A program made the position numbers and the translations under genes. This document shows, in pieces, positions 1 to 8,213 of a DNA stretch of 39,441 nucleotides. The number at the start of each line of letters is the position of its first letter. Within the stretch, counting starts at the first letter, position 1. The notes beneath the pieces were generated by a model, which ran no database searches, was not told where the DNA came from, and saw only the letters and a list, made by a program, of their open reading frames with translations. Source of the DNA: Candidatus Contendibacter sp. (GTDB taxonomy: Bacteria; Pseudomonadota; Gammaproteobacteria; Competibacterales; Competibacteraceae). The stretch spans positions 1 through 39,441 of the forward strand of contig JARSSO010000062.1 of NCBI GenBank assembly GCA_029624765.1. Direction: 5' to 3'.

Positions 1-2030
1 GCGGCGTCGGTGATCGCGCTTAGCCGGCCCTGCCCGTCGTAGTTCAGGGTGGTGCAGTTGCGTGTCTCGGCGAACGCGCGGTCGCGGTCGATCTCCACGC
101 CGGTGCCCGAGTAGCTGCCAAACGCCTCCCCGGCGCTTCCGCCCGCCGACAGGGCCACGGCCGGGTAGAGATAGCACAGCCGGACGGCCGCGACCGCCGC
201 CCGGTGCAAGGGACGCCCGTACCCGTCCTTGCCGTTCCAGGTGAAGGTGAACGTCTGATTGGGCGTCGGCGCGAAGATCCGCCCGAGATGCTGCCCGGCC
301 ACGTCCACCGTCAACGTGATCCGCTTGAGCGAGGCGGGAACGGGGTCGAGGGTGATCGGCATATCCAGGGTATAGGACACTTGATAGCCAGCGGCTCGGT
401 CGCTGCGGTACACCAGCCGATAGGGCGTGCCGGGCACGGCGACACTTTCCCCCAAGGTCTGCTTTTGGGCGTCGATGGCGCAGCCCGAGAGGCAGGAACA
501 ATCCTGCCCGCAGTCCTTCGGCGGCTCGCCCTGGACCCGCACACGGGGTTTGTCGGGCGGCGGCGTGGCGTCCCGGGGAAAGCCAAACGGCCAGTTGCAG
601 TCCCACGGCGTGAAATGCCCGATGGGCGCCCGCCACAGCGTCTTACCGGCGGGGTACAACCCGGCGAGCTGGGCCAACTCAGCGTCGGTGATGCCCAACG
701 CGGCTCGCTGGGCGGCGGTAGCCACCTGGCCGCCGCCGGTCAGGTCGAGCTGGGCTTTACCGTCGACGATGGCGAGAATCTTGATGACCCGGCCGTTAGC
801 CGACGGCACCCAGGCCGCCTTCCCCCGGTCGTACCAGCCCACCGGCACCGGCTCGCCCACCGGGAAGTCGGGAAAATTGTCCACGTAAAACGGCAGCGGT
901 TGGCTGAACTCGACTCGCTCGGCGCCGGCGGCCAGCGCCTCGTCGGCGCTCAGTTCCACGGCGTAGGTGTAGCCGGAGGCCGGCGGCAGCGCGCCGGGCA
1001 TCGCGTCCGGTCCTCGTTCGCCGACCGTGTACTCGGTGGCCCGCACCGTCAGCGTGGTCAGCGTCTGGCGGGTCCCGTCGGCCTGGACCAGGGTCGCGCC
1101 AGTCCCGGCCGGGAATAGCATCGTGGCTTGGCGACTGCCGCCAGCATCCGTCACGACACTGCCTCGCGCGATCTGCCAGTCGGCGTGCTGGAGCGCGACC
1201 GCCGTGGCGTGCGAATCGAGCGCGATCATCGCGACCGGCTCGGCCCAGAGGTAGTCTCGCCAGGGCACCTCGACTGGACGCTGCACCGGTAGATACCCCG
1301 CGCGGACATAGTCGAGCACCAGTTGGCCGCCGCCGTTGACCGCCAGGTCGAACACGCCGTCCGCCCGACTCAGGGTCTGGCCGTATTCCGGATGGTCCTT
1401 GATCCGGACCGTGACGCCGGACAGCGGATTGCCGCTGTCCCGGTCCCGCACCTCGCCCCGGATCACCGCAACGCGCTTGGGATCGATGGTCCCGGCCGCG
1501 ACTCCGGTCTGGATCGGGTTGGCGCCGGTGTACAGAAACTCGGTTTCCACTTGCAGGCCGGTCACCGCTGTCGGGTCGAGCTGCGGGGCGACGGTGGCCG
1601 GGTCCGGTGGCAGGGGCGGCGCGCTTTCGAGATTGACCGTGACGGTCACGATGGCAGAGGCGCTCCGTTCGCCGTCGCTGGCGGTCAGCTTCAATCCATA
1701 GGTTCCGGCCGCCGCGAATGTCGCGGTGGTGCTGGCGGCATTGGCGTTGCCAAACGTGACCGGGCCGGGGCCGCTGTCCTTGGACCAGGTGACCGTGACC
1801 GTGCCAGGGGGATTGGGCAAGCCGTCGTCGGTGACCGTACCGTACAGAGCGACGCTGTTCGTCGGCAGGGTGATCGTGGTTGGGGTGCTACTGGCAGCCA
1901 CGGTGGGCGGTTGGTTGGCGGAAGCCGCCTTGATCGTGAGTACGAAACTCTGTTCGGCGAACAAGCCGCCTTGATCGGTGACTCGTGCCACCACGTTCGC
2001 GCCGCCCACTTGAGTCAGTAGGGTACGCAC
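1..2030 (-). CDS. Rhs/YD-repeat family protein, 5' truncated, runs off left edge
   Basis: One frame is open on the minus strand from about 2039 to the left edge (some 676 codons). The translation starts in the second half of a cadherin/He_PIG-like Ig domain (VTDQGGLFAEQSFVLTI). A PKD/Ig-like domain follows (GTVTDDGLPNPPGTVTVTW), then a carboxypeptidase-regulatory-like domain (GEVRDRDSGNPLSGVTVRI). Next come a Cys-rich stretch (CGQDCSCLSGC) and the Rhs lead-in (ESVAVPGTPYRLVYRSDRAA). The first YD-type repeat, NYDGQGRLSAITD, lies at the window edge. Such proteins are large surface or secreted polymorphic proteins. The first in-frame start is a GTG at 2030, just after an in-frame TGA. It falls inside a domain and no signal peptide is encoded, so the 5' end has been lost. 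Family assignment is firm; toxin or adhesin role cannot be judged without the C-terminus. Confidence 0.75.
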   Translation of the reverse strand, partial: MRTLLTQVGGANVVARVTDQGGLFAEQSFVLTIKAASANQPPTVAASSTPTTITLPTNSVALYGTVTDDGLPNPPGTVTVTWSKDSGPGPVTFGNANAASTTATFAAAGTYGLKLTASDGERSASAIVTVTVNLESAPPLPPDPATVAPQLDPTAVTGLQVETEFLYTGANPIQTGVAAGTIDPKRVAVIRGEVRDRDSGNPLSGVTVRIKDHPEYGQTLSRADGVFDLAVNGGGQLVLDYVRAGYLPVQRPVEVPWRDYLWAEPVAMIALDSHATAVALQHADWQIARGSVVTDAGGSRQATMLFPAGTGATLVQADGTRQTLTTLTVRATEYTVGERGPDAMPGALPPASGYTYAVELSADEALAAGAERVEFSQPLPFYVDNFPDFPVGEPVPVGWYDRGKAAWVPSANGRVIKILAIVDGKAQLDLTGGGQVATAAQRAALGITDAELAQLAGLYPAGKTLWRAPIGHFTPWDCNWPFGFPRDATPPPDKPRVRVQGEPPKDCGQDCSCLSGCAIDAQKQTLGESVAVPGTPYRLVYRSDRAAGYQVSYTLDMPITLDPVPASLKRITLTVDVAGQHLGRIFAPTPNQTFTFTWNGKDGYGRPLHRAAVAAVRLCYLYPAVALSAGGSAGEAFGSYSGTGVEIDRDRAFAETRNCTTLNYDGQGRLSAITDA

Positions 2031-2206
2031 CGTGTACCATCATTTTCCCCGCCAGGAAGCGGTACACCATGCGCACTCTACCTACCTGGCTCATCGCGCG
2101 GCATGAAGCAAGTTCGACCGGGCCCGCCAAGCCGCTGCCCAAGGGATTTTTCGACAGCCTCTATACTTTGGCGCTATCCCCTCACGGCGTCACCGGGAGC
2201 ATCGCC

Positions 2207-2519
2207 ATGCGCATCGGCCCGCTTTCCCTCCCAATTCTCCTCGTCGCACTCGGTCTGCTGGCCCTGGGAGGGACCGCGCCGCCGGTCCGGGCCGCCGAAC
2301 CGACGGTGACCGCCGCCGCGCTGGCGCGCGTTCCCCCGCCCTGCAACCCTGGATCAATTGGGTGCTGCGCGAGCCGGCCGACTGGCGCTGCCTGGTCGAT
2401 TACGCCGATCCGAAACAGCGCCGCTGCGTCTGGCCAATGGCGCTGAGCCTGAACCTCGCCCCCCGGAGCGGCGAGTTCGGCCAGCAATACGACGAGCAAC
2501 ACCAGGGTCAGTGGATTCA
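2207..2519 (+). pseudogene. Fragment of an exported protein gene, frameshifted
   Basis: An ATG at 2207 behind GGGAGC encodes a clear signal peptide (MRIGPLSLPILLVALGLLAL, then PPVRAAEP with an AxA-like cleavage site). After LARVPPP the frame is lost at the C run 2333-2337. With one extra C the reading continues as VPPALQPWINWVLREPADW and then RCLVDYADPKQRRCVWPMAL. I recall this pattern as the N-terminus of a family of large periplasmic or membrane proteins, but cannot name it. The remaining frame is cut by the inserted element at 2520. The gene is therefore a short decayed N-terminal piece. Confidence 0.5.
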
Positions 2520-2652
2520 CAGCAGTTCCCGGTCTCTTGATTTGTGATTGATTTATAAGAAGTTTTTTATGTATAATCAGAGTTATACTAAGAAAAATAG
2601 CATTACGATTCAATAGCCTGCAAAAAGAGGCCGGGAACTGCTGGTGGATTCA
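2511..2652. mobile_element. MITE-like element (2520-2643) with 9-bp target duplication
   Basis: A 124-bp AT-rich segment (2520-2643) is bounded by 19-bp terminal inverted repeats. The left one is CAGCAGTTCCCGGTCTCTT (2520-2538). The right one (2625-2643) reads CAGCAGTTCCCGGCCTCTT on the opposite strand, one mismatch. A perfect 9-bp direct repeat GTGGATTCA flanks it at 2511-2519 and 2644-2652. The interior has no coding frame. This is the structure of a non-autonomous transposable element mobilised by a transposase in trans. A 9-bp duplication occurs in several IS families, so the parent is not assigned. Confidence 0.8.
2548..2577 (+). promoter_or_regulatory. Possible sigma-70 promoter inside the MITE
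   Basis: A perfect -10 hexamer TATAAT lies at 2572-2577, with TTGATT at 2548-2553 (18-bp spacer), reading rightward. AT-rich DNA gives such matches by chance, and no gene lies immediately downstream on this strand. Confidence 0.25.
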
Positions 2653-2863
2653 AGACGGGAATGGCCGCGGCGTCTGAAGCCCCCGGCCCCCGACCCACAG
2701 CCGCGCCAACAACTCGCCTAGCTGGTTCCGGCGGATTACGCTTCGCTGATCCGCCTTACACCTTGCCTTGAACATACTAAAACGTACCGGGAATTGGTAT
2801 GACTCTTCGACCTGGATGAACGGCTCCAGCCCACCGTTGCCCAGCCGGCGGCTGGAACCGGAA
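2653..2863. other. Intergenic stretch with one palindromic repeat
   Basis: No convincing coding frame or RNA gene is visible between the MITE and the phasin stop codon. A palindrome GGCGGAT...ATCCGCC with loop TACGCTTCGCTG sits at 2730-2755. It resembles short dispersed repeats seen between genes in many proteobacteria. Confidence 0.4.
2730..2755. repeat. Dispersed palindromic repeat
   Basis: Perfect 7-bp arms GGCGGAT and ATCCGCC surround a 12-base loop. I recall similar GGCGGAT-loop-ATCCGCC units as common intergenic repeats. Only one copy is in this window, so the repeat status rests on recall. Confidence 0.4.
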
Positions 2864-3268
2864 TCAGGCGGCTTTTTCCGAATCCTCGTCCAGATCGGCG
2901 ACGCGAAGATTCAGGTCGTCGAGTTTCCGCGCCAAGGCGCGCAGATCGTCGTGGGTAACCAGGCCGCATCGATGCAGGAATCGTTCGAACTGGAACCGCG
3001 AGCTTTGCTCAACCTGATTCCGCCAGGTCATGGTGGTACGGTCGAAGGCGTCAACCCAGTTCCCGGCGATCACCGCGCGCTGAGTCAGATTGTCCAGCAG
3101 GGCCGCTTCCAGACGTTGACCTTGCTCGAGCAACGTCTGGAACAGCCACTGGACTTCCCGCTGAGCGGCGACGCAAGCGCCCAGGCCAACCAGTCCCGCC
3201 TGGCGCGCGAGATCGGCCGACCGTGACAGGGTTGATGTAAATTGGGAATTCGCAACATGGGTTGTCAT
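2864..3268 (-). CDS. Phasin-family (PHA granule-associated) protein
   Basis: The 134-residue product from ATG 3268 has a phasin-like amphipathic helical body (FTSTLSRSADLARQAGLVGL, then a region with WLFQTLLEQGQRLEAALLDN). Its C-terminal half, HDDLRALARKLDDLNLRVAD, resembles the coiled-coil tail of PhaI/PhaF-type granule proteins. Phasins coat polyhydroxyalkanoate granules, controlling their size and access by synthase and depolymerase. I chose 3268 because the alternative ATG at 3319 adds an Arg/Pro-rich stretch that does not look native. The gene stands alone downstream of ssb on the same strand. Family match is by pattern; another helical gas-vesicle-like or stress protein is less likely. 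Confidence 0.6.
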   Translation of the reverse strand: MTTHVANSQFTSTLSRSADLARQAGLVGLGACVAAQREVQWLFQTLLEQGQRLEAALLDNLTQRAVIAGNWVDAFDRTTMTWRNQVEQSSRFQFERFLHRCGLVTHDDLRALARKLDDLNLRVADLDEDSEKAA

Positions 3269-3317
3269 GACGGCATTACCTGTCGGGGTGGGCGCCGGCT
3301 GTCGGCGCCGTGGCCAC

Positions 3318-3347
3318 AACGCGATCCCCCACGGTGGGAATCGCGTT
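3318..3347 (-). terminator. Hairpin between ssb and the phasin gene
   Basis: AACGCGATCCCCCAC and GTGGGAATCGCGTT form a long near-perfect hairpin about 90 nt downstream of the ssb stop. There is no T tract, so it could be an ssb terminator or a control hairpin in the phasin leader. Confidence 0.35.
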
Positions 3348-3434
3348 AACTCTGAAACTCGCTTATAGCGCGGATCGCTAGAATAAACAGCCTAACCGCC
3401 GACCGCTTCGCCGATCGCAGCTTGCGCCAAGGGA

Positions 3435-3932
3435 TCAGAACGGAATGTCGTCGTCGAAACCGCTGTTGTCCGGACCCGGCTGGGGTTGCGCCGCTGGCTG
3501 CGGCCGCGTCGGCGCGGGTCCCTGGGGCGGTCTTGCGGTGGGGGCGGAATCCATCTCCGGCTCTTCTCCCGGAAACGGCGCACTGCCGCTAGCGCTGCCA
3601 CGCCCACCCAACATCTTCATTTCATTGGCGATGATCTCGGTGGTATAGCGATCCTGACCGTTCTTGTCCTGCCACTTGCGGGTTTGCAGACGGCCTTCCA
3701 CGAACACCGAGGAGCCCTTGCGCAAGTATTGGCCGACGATTTCCGCCAGCGGGCTGTAGAACACCACGTTATGCCATTCGGTTCGCTCCTGCTTCTCGCC
3801 GGTGTTGCGATCCTTCCAGCTTTCGTTGGTGGCGATGGTGACATTGGCGACCGCCCTGCCGCTGGGCATGTAACGCACATCCGGGTCCTTGCCCAGGTTG
3901 CCAATCAGGATGACTTTGTTGACACTGGCCAT
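3435..3932 (-). CDS. ssb: Single-stranded DNA-binding protein
   Basis: The 165-residue protein begins MASVNKVILIGNLGKDPDVR. The OB-fold, about residues 1-110, carries the typical WHNVVFYSPLAEIVGQYLRK and VFVEGRLQTRKWQDKNGQDR segments. A disordered Gly/Pro/Gln-rich linker (about 110-158) leads to the acidic tip DDDIPF, which binds partner proteins of replication and repair. The tetramer coats ssDNA in replication, recombination and repair. Length and architecture match E. coli SSB. In many gammaproteobacteria ssb is divergent from uvrA; here the upstream neighbour is aroK in divergent orientation. Confidence 0.97.
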   Translation of the reverse strand: MASVNKVILIGNLGKDPDVRYMPSGRAVANVTIATNESWKDRNTGEKQERTEWHNVVFYSPLAEIVGQYLRKGSSVFVEGRLQTRKWQDKNGQDRYTTEIIANEMKMLGGRGSASGSAPFPGEEPEMDSAPTARPPQGPAPTRPQPAAQPQPGPDNSGFDDDIPF

Positions 3933-4132
3933 GAGTTTTACTCGTCAAATTTAAGGTTGAAGGCCCCGCGGGGGAACGTAATCGACGCAAGCATACGCAC
4001 CAATCCGATCCATCGCCACTGATCGAGGCATGGCGCGGCGGCGAACCGCCCCTTCACTCATCGTGGCGCGATTGTGCTTACAATACCACTGGAATGCCCC
4101 GATCCTTCTCTCGCGCCGTGCGCGACCTTGTC

Positions 4133-4660
4133 ATGCCATCCACTCTCCCCAGCATCTTCCTGATCGGCCCCATGGGCGCCGGCAAGACCACCATCGGCCG
4201 CCGGCTGGCGCTGGCGTTGCGCCGGGAATTTCTCGATAGCGACCACGAGATCGAACAGCGCGCCGGCGCCGGCATTCCCCTGATCTTCGAAGTGGAAGGC
4301 GAAGCCGGATTCCGCGCTCGCGAGAAAGCCGTGATCGCCGAACTGACCCGGCGGCCGGACATCGTCCTCGCCACCGGTGGCGGCGTCGTGCTCGACCTCG
4401 ACAATCGCCGCTGTCTGGCTGGACGTGGTTTCGTGGTGTACCTGTGCGCCTCGGTGGACGAACAACTTCGCCGGACCCGGGGCGACAGCCATCGGCCCCT
4501 GCTGCGAACCGCCGATCCCCAGGCCAGGCTGGCGCAATTGTTCGCGCAACGCGATCCGCTCTATCGCGCCGTGACCGACTGCGTGATTTCGACCGAGGGC
4601 CGTTCCCCCAGCCAAGTGACGCGCGATATCCTGAATCGGCCAGAACTTCATCGGCCTTGA
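4133..4660 (+). CDS. aroK: Shikimate kinase
   Basis: It phosphorylates shikimate at the 3-hydroxyl using ATP, the fifth step of the chorismate pathway. The Walker A loop GPMGAGKTT sits near residue 11. The shikimate-binding Asp and Arg are in LDSDHEIEQRAG and EGEAGFRAREK, and the Gly triplet is in ATGGGVVLD. The lid region holds RPLLRTADP. From ATG 4133 the product is 175 residues, the usual AroK length. An upstream ATG at 4094 would add 13 residues not typical of the family, and neither start has a strong Shine-Dalgarno. aroB follows 24 bases downstream, the conserved aroKB order. Confidence 0.95.
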   Translation: MPSTLPSIFLIGPMGAGKTTIGRRLALALRREFLDSDHEIEQRAGAGIPLIFEVEGEAGFRAREKAVIAELTRRPDIVLATGGGVVLDLDNRRCLAGRGFVVYLCASVDEQLRRTRGDSHRPLLRTADPQARLAQLFAQRDPLYRAVTDCVISTEGRSPSQVTRDILNRPELHRP

Positions 4661-4684
4661 GCCACCACCGGAATTTTTCGTCCC

Positions 4685-5770
4685 ATGAAAACCCTCCATG
4701 TCGAACTCGGCGACCGCCGCTACCCGATTTACATTGGCCCCGGCCTGCTCGGTCGCGCCGAGTTGCTGCAACCCCACCTTTCCAGCCGGCAGGTGCTGGT
4801 GGTCAGCAATACCACGGTCTCGCCGCTGTATCTGGAGCGTGCGCGCGCCGCGCTGGCCGGTCTGCGCTGCGAGGCGGTGATTCTGCCCGACGGCGAGCGT
4901 TACAAGACCCTGGAAACGCTGAACACCGTTTTCACCGCGCTGCTCGATCACCGGTTCGACCGGCATTGCACAATCGTGGCTCTCGGCGGCGGGGTGATCG
5001 GCGACATGGCTGGCTTTGCGGCGGCCTGTTACCAGCGCGGCGTGTCCTTCGTGCAAATTCCCACCACCTTGCTGGCCCAGGTCGATTCCTCGGTGGGCGG
5101 CAAGACCGCCGTCAATCATCCGCTCGGCAAGAACATGATCGGGGCGTTTTATCAGCCGCGCTGCGTGCTGGCCGACACCGACACCCTCACCACCCTGCCG
5201 GACCGCGAACTGAGCGCCGGCCTGGCCGAGGTGATCAAGTACGGCCTGATTCGCGACCGCCCGTTCCTGGACTGGCTGGAGGTGAATCTGGAAGCGCTGC
5301 TGGCGCGCGACCCCGCCGCCCTGAGCGAAGCCATCGAGCGTTCCTGTCGCAACAAGGCCGAGATCGTCGTCGCCGACGAACGGGAGATCGGCGAGCGCGC
5401 CCTGCTCAATCTCGGTCACACCTTCGGCCACGCCATCGAAACCGGGATCGGCTACGGCGAGTGGCTGCATGGCGAGGCGGTGGCGACGGGAATGGCGATG
5501 GCCGCCGATCTTTCGGCCCGGCTGGGCTGGCTGACCGGACAACAGGTCGAACGGATACGCGCGCTGCTGACCCGCGCCCGCCTGCCGCTGGCCCCGCCGC
5601 CGGAACTGACGCCCGCCGATTTCCTCCGGCTGATGGCGGTGGACAAGAAGGTCCAGGACGGCCGGCTACGACTGATCCTGCTGCGCGAGCTTGGGCAAGG
5701 CGTCATCGCCGAGAACGTGGCCGCCGGCCGCCTGCGGGAGACGCTGGAACACGCGCTTTCCCGGCGCTGA
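4685..5770 (+). CDS. aroB: 3-dehydroquinate synthase
   Basis: Converts DAHP to 3-dehydroquinate, the second step of aromatic amino acid and folate precursor synthesis, using NAD and a divalent metal. The 361-residue protein shows the family signatures: PDGERYKTLETL, GGGVIGDMAGFAAACYQRGV, PTTLLAQVDSSVGGKTAVNH and GLAEVIKYGLI. The metal-binding region LLNLGHTFGHAIE and HGEAVATGMAMA are also present. Length matches E. coli AroB (362). It is co-directional with aroK and likely co-transcribed. In E. coli damX and dam follow; here comF faces it from the opposite strand. Confidence 0.97.
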   Translation: MKTLHVELGDRRYPIYIGPGLLGRAELLQPHLSSRQVLVVSNTTVSPLYLERARAALAGLRCEAVILPDGERYKTLETLNTVFTALLDHRFDRHCTIVALGGGVIGDMAGFAAACYQRGVSFVQIPTTLLAQVDSSVGGKTAVNHPLGKNMIGAFYQPRCVLADTDTLTTLPDRELSAGLAEVIKYGLIRDRPFLDWLEVNLEALLARDPAALSEAIERSCRNKAEIVVADEREIGERALLNLGHTFGHAIETGIGYGEWLHGEAVATGMAMAADLSARLGWLTGQQVERIRALLTRARLPLAPPPELTPADFLRLMAVDKKVQDGRLRLILLRELGQGVIAENVAAGRLRETLEHALSRR

Positions 5771-5802
5771 GCAGCGGTAGAAACCCCTTCCTGGAACCGA
5801 CA

Positions 5803-5836
5803 AACCCGGCGGACCTTTCACGGAGGGCCGCCGGTT
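5803..5836. terminator. Candidate bidirectional terminator between aroB and comF
   Basis: AACCCGGCGGACCT (5803-5816) pairs with AGGGCCGCCGGTT (5824-5836) around a short loop, between two convergent genes. It overlaps the last codons of comF and has no clear T tract. Confidence 0.35.
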
Positions 5837-6528
5837 CGGCCGATGGCCCAGATTGCGATGTCCGTGACCCCACCGGTTCGCAACACCCGGGCACATTCGC
5901 CCATCGTGCTGGCGGTGGTGACCACATCGTCCATCAGCGCGACCCGCGCTCCGGGCAGCGGCGCACCCCGCGCGAACGCGCCCAGTGGGTTGGTCTGGCG
6001 CTGGCGGGCGTCCAAACGGACTTGTGGGAGGGTGTGACGCACGCGCCGCAGGCCATCGATCCGCAACGGAATCCCCAGGCGGCGGGCGACGGGACGCGCC
6101 AGTTCCAGGGCCTGATTGAAGCCGCGTTCGCGCAGGCGGCGCGGATGCAGCGGCACCGGCACGATGCAGTCCGGTGCGGGATCGCCGCGTTCGGCCAGCG
6201 CGGCGGCGAACAATTCGCCCAGCAACCGAGCATTTGCCAGACGACCGTTGAACTTCAGGCGCGTGATCATAAAATCGACCGGCGTTTGGTAACGAAAGGG
6301 CACGACCGCGCGGTCGAAATCCGGGGGTTGCGCCCGGCAACGCGCGCAGGGACCGGTCCCGGCAACGGGCAGGGGCGCGGCGCAGCGCGGGCAAGCCGCG
6401 AGATTGCGCGGCAGGTCGCCGAGGCAGCCGGCGCATAAATCCAGTCCCCCCATCCCTGTCGCCCCGCATAGCAGGCAGGTGGGCGGTAAAATTAAACGTT
6501 CGAGCGCGCCCAGCCAGGCCGCGATCAC
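5818..6528 (-). CDS. comF: ComF family phosphoribosyltransferase-like protein
   Basis: The 236-residue protein has an N-terminal zinc-ribbon-like region with four CxxC-type pairs (CLLCG, CAGC, CPRC, CARC) and a C-terminal type I phosphoribosyltransferase fold. The PRPP-loop equivalent is VALMDDVVTTASTM, and the family motif LRERGFNQALELARPVA is present. ComF/GntX proteins are needed for DNA uptake or use of DNA as nutrient in several bacteria; the enzymatic reaction is not established. It often lies near bioH or bioB in gammaproteobacteria; here it is convergent with aroB. No frameshift or missing motif was seen. Confidence 0.9.
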   Translation of the reverse strand: MIAAWLGALERLILPPTCLLCGATGMGGLDLCAGCLGDLPRNLAACPRCAAPLPVAGTGPCARCRAQPPDFDRAVVPFRYQTPVDFMITRLKFNGRLANARLLGELFAAALAERGDPAPDCIVPVPLHPRRLRERGFNQALELARPVARRLGIPLRIDGLRRVRHTLPQVRLDARQRQTNPLGAFARGAPLPGARVALMDDVVTTASTMGECARVLRTGGVTDIAIWAIGRTGGPP

Positions 6529-6570
6529 GGTTCATCCTCGTGGTTGACAAGGAGAGGAGGGTTCCCGAAC

Positions 6571-7059
6571 ATGGCGGTTACCCAATCTCTCATCCGCTCC
6601 CCATCCTCAAGGTTCTCGATCATGCACATGCAGATGCCCATGCTGGAACAAAGCGAAGAAACGGTCATCGGCAAGGTGGCGCGGGGTTCCTCCGCCAAGC
6701 GGGCCGCCGCCCTGATGAATTACGGCAACCTGATCGCGATTCTGGTCCCGTTTCCCCTGCTGATTTTCTGGTTCGGCGCCTCGATGCTGGTGTACGCCAT
6801 GAATCGTCATCATCCCGATCCCAAGGTGGGCCACTATACCCAGCAGGCCGCCTACCGGTTCTACGGCATCACCGGCTTCTTCGTCACGATCGCCACCTTC
6901 ATCCCCGGCAATGGCTGGATTTGGCACCTGATCGCCTGGATCGTGGCGGCGCTGATCCTGATTCCCTGGTCCATTCTCGACCTGCGACGCATCGCCAAGG
7001 AGGAATGGGTGGATATTCCGCTGGACGATCAGGGGCATCCGCTGTCCGGCGCGGCGTAG
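6571..7059 (+). CDS. Small inner-membrane protein, unknown function
   Basis: From ATG 6571, preceded by the strong ribosome site GAGGAGG about nine bases upstream, the product is 162 residues. An N-terminal cytoplasmic stretch (MQMPMLEQSEETVIGKVARG) is followed by hydrophobic segments at about 48-72 (NLIAILVPFPLLIFWFGASM), 92-108 (YGITGFFVTIATFIPG) and 112-133 (WIWHLIAWIVAALILIPWSI). The end is polar (DLRRIAKEEWVDI). I do not recognise a family. The gene is convergent with the ATPase gene, whose stop lies only ten bases away. An upstream ATG at 6544 would overlap the ribosome site and is less likely. Confidence 0.65.
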   Translation: MAVTQSLIRSPSSRFSIMHMQMPMLEQSEETVIGKVARGSSAKRAAALMNYGNLIAILVPFPLLIFWFGASMLVYAMNRHHPDPKVGHYTQQAAYRFYGITGFFVTIATFIPGNGWIWHLIAWIVAALILIPWSILDLRRIAKEEWVDIPLDDQGHPLSGAA

Positions 7060-7069
7060 GGTCCGGCGC

Positions 7070-8185
7070 TCAGCAAAACCCATCCAACGCCTTGCCGTCC
7101 GGCCCGAACCCGTGCAACCGGGCCGCATCCAGACTCAGACACACCGCCTCGCCCTTGTGGAACGGGCGGATGCCCGGCAACCGCGCCACCAGCGCCGCGC
7201 CGGGCGGGTCCAGGTCGTCCACCCGGACATGCAACAGCGTCTCGTGACCCAGATATTCGGCGTCGCTGACCGTCGCTCGCACGCCCTCTCCGTCATCCCC
7301 GGCAAGGTGGAGATGCTCCGGGCGAACGCCGAAGGTCAGCGGCGCATCCAGCCAGGCCCGCCAGCGCTCGACCACGGCGGTGGATAACGCCAACGGCAAG
7401 GTCTGTTCGCCCAGTCGCAGCCCCAGGCCACCGTCGGCGGCAGTCAACCGCGCTGGGAACAGATTCATCGGCGGGTTGCCGATGAAGCCGGCCACGAAGG
7501 TATTGGCCGGCTGTTCGTACAGGATTTGCGGCGGCGCGGCCTGTTGCAGCCGACCGCAATCCAGCACCGCCACTCGATCCCCCAGGGTCATTGCCTCGGC
7601 CTGGTCGTGAGTGACGTAGAGGGTGGTGGCGCCCAGCCGGTCCAGCAATTCGCTCAGCTCGGCGCGGATTTGCACCCGCAGCCGGGCGTCCAGGTTGGAC
7701 AAGGGTTCGTCCATCAGGAACGCGGCCGGCTGACGGACCAGCGCCCGGCCCATCGCCACCCGCTGACGCTGACCGCCGGACAGTTGCCGGGGCAGGCGGT
7801 CGAGGAGGCCGTCGAGACCGAGCAGTTCCGCCGCCCAAGCGACCTGGCGGGCGATTTCGGCGCGGGGCAGATTGCGCATCTTCAGCGGAAATTCCAGATT
7901 GCCGCGCACCGTCATGTGCGGATAGAGCGCGTAGTCCTGGAACACCATCGCCACGTTGCGCCGTTGCGGCGGCAGGTCGTTGACCACCTCGCCGCCGATG
8001 CGCAAGTCGCCGCGCGTGGCGTCGTCCAGCCCGGCCAGCAGGCGCAGCAGGGTGGATTTGCCGCAGCCGGACGGACCGACCAGCGCCAGCACTTCACCGT
8101 CGGCAACGGCGAGATTGAAATCGAAAATCGCCTGGGTTCCGCCAGGATAAGTCTTGTCGATGTGTTCGAAGGCAAGGCTGGCCAT
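7070..8185 (-). CDS. ABC transporter ATP-binding protein, MalK/UgpC class
   Basis: The 371-residue protein is a carbohydrate-type ABC ATPase. It has Walker A GPSGCGKSTLLRLLAG, a Q-loop in VFQDYALYPHMTV, signature LSGGQRQRVAMGRALVR, Walker B AAFLMDEPLSNLDA and the H-loop VTHDQAEAM. After about residue 235 comes a TOBE/MOP regulatory domain (GNPPMNLFPARL, TFGVRPEHLHL). This layout is that of MalK, UgpC and MsmK, which power uptake of sugars or glycerol-3-phosphate. No permease or binding-protein gene lies nearby, so it is an orphan subunit that may serve transporters encoded elsewhere. Substrate cannot be inferred. Confidence 0.9.
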   Translation of the reverse strand: MASLAFEHIDKTYPGGTQAIFDFNLAVADGEVLALVGPSGCGKSTLLRLLAGLDDATRGDLRIGGEVVNDLPPQRRNVAMVFQDYALYPHMTVRGNLEFPLKMRNLPRAEIARQVAWAAELLGLDGLLDRLPRQLSGGQRQRVAMGRALVRQPAAFLMDEPLSNLDARLRVQIRAELSELLDRLGATTLYVTHDQAEAMTLGDRVAVLDCGRLQQAAPPQILYEQPANTFVAGFIGNPPMNLFPARLTAADGGLGLRLGEQTLPLALSTAVVERWRAWLDAPLTFGVRPEHLHLAGDDGEGVRATVSDAEYLGHETLLHVRVDDLDPPGAALVARLPGIRPFHKGEAVCLSLDAARLHGFGPDGKALDGFC

Positions 8186-8213
8186 GGGAAGGTTTCAGTC
8201 AGTCAAGTTGGCG

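Noticed and set aside
4444..6438. A 664-codon open frame across aroB and comF
   Set aside because: Low-complexity Arg/Pro/Gly translation, in a wrong frame over aroK/aroB and antisense to comF.
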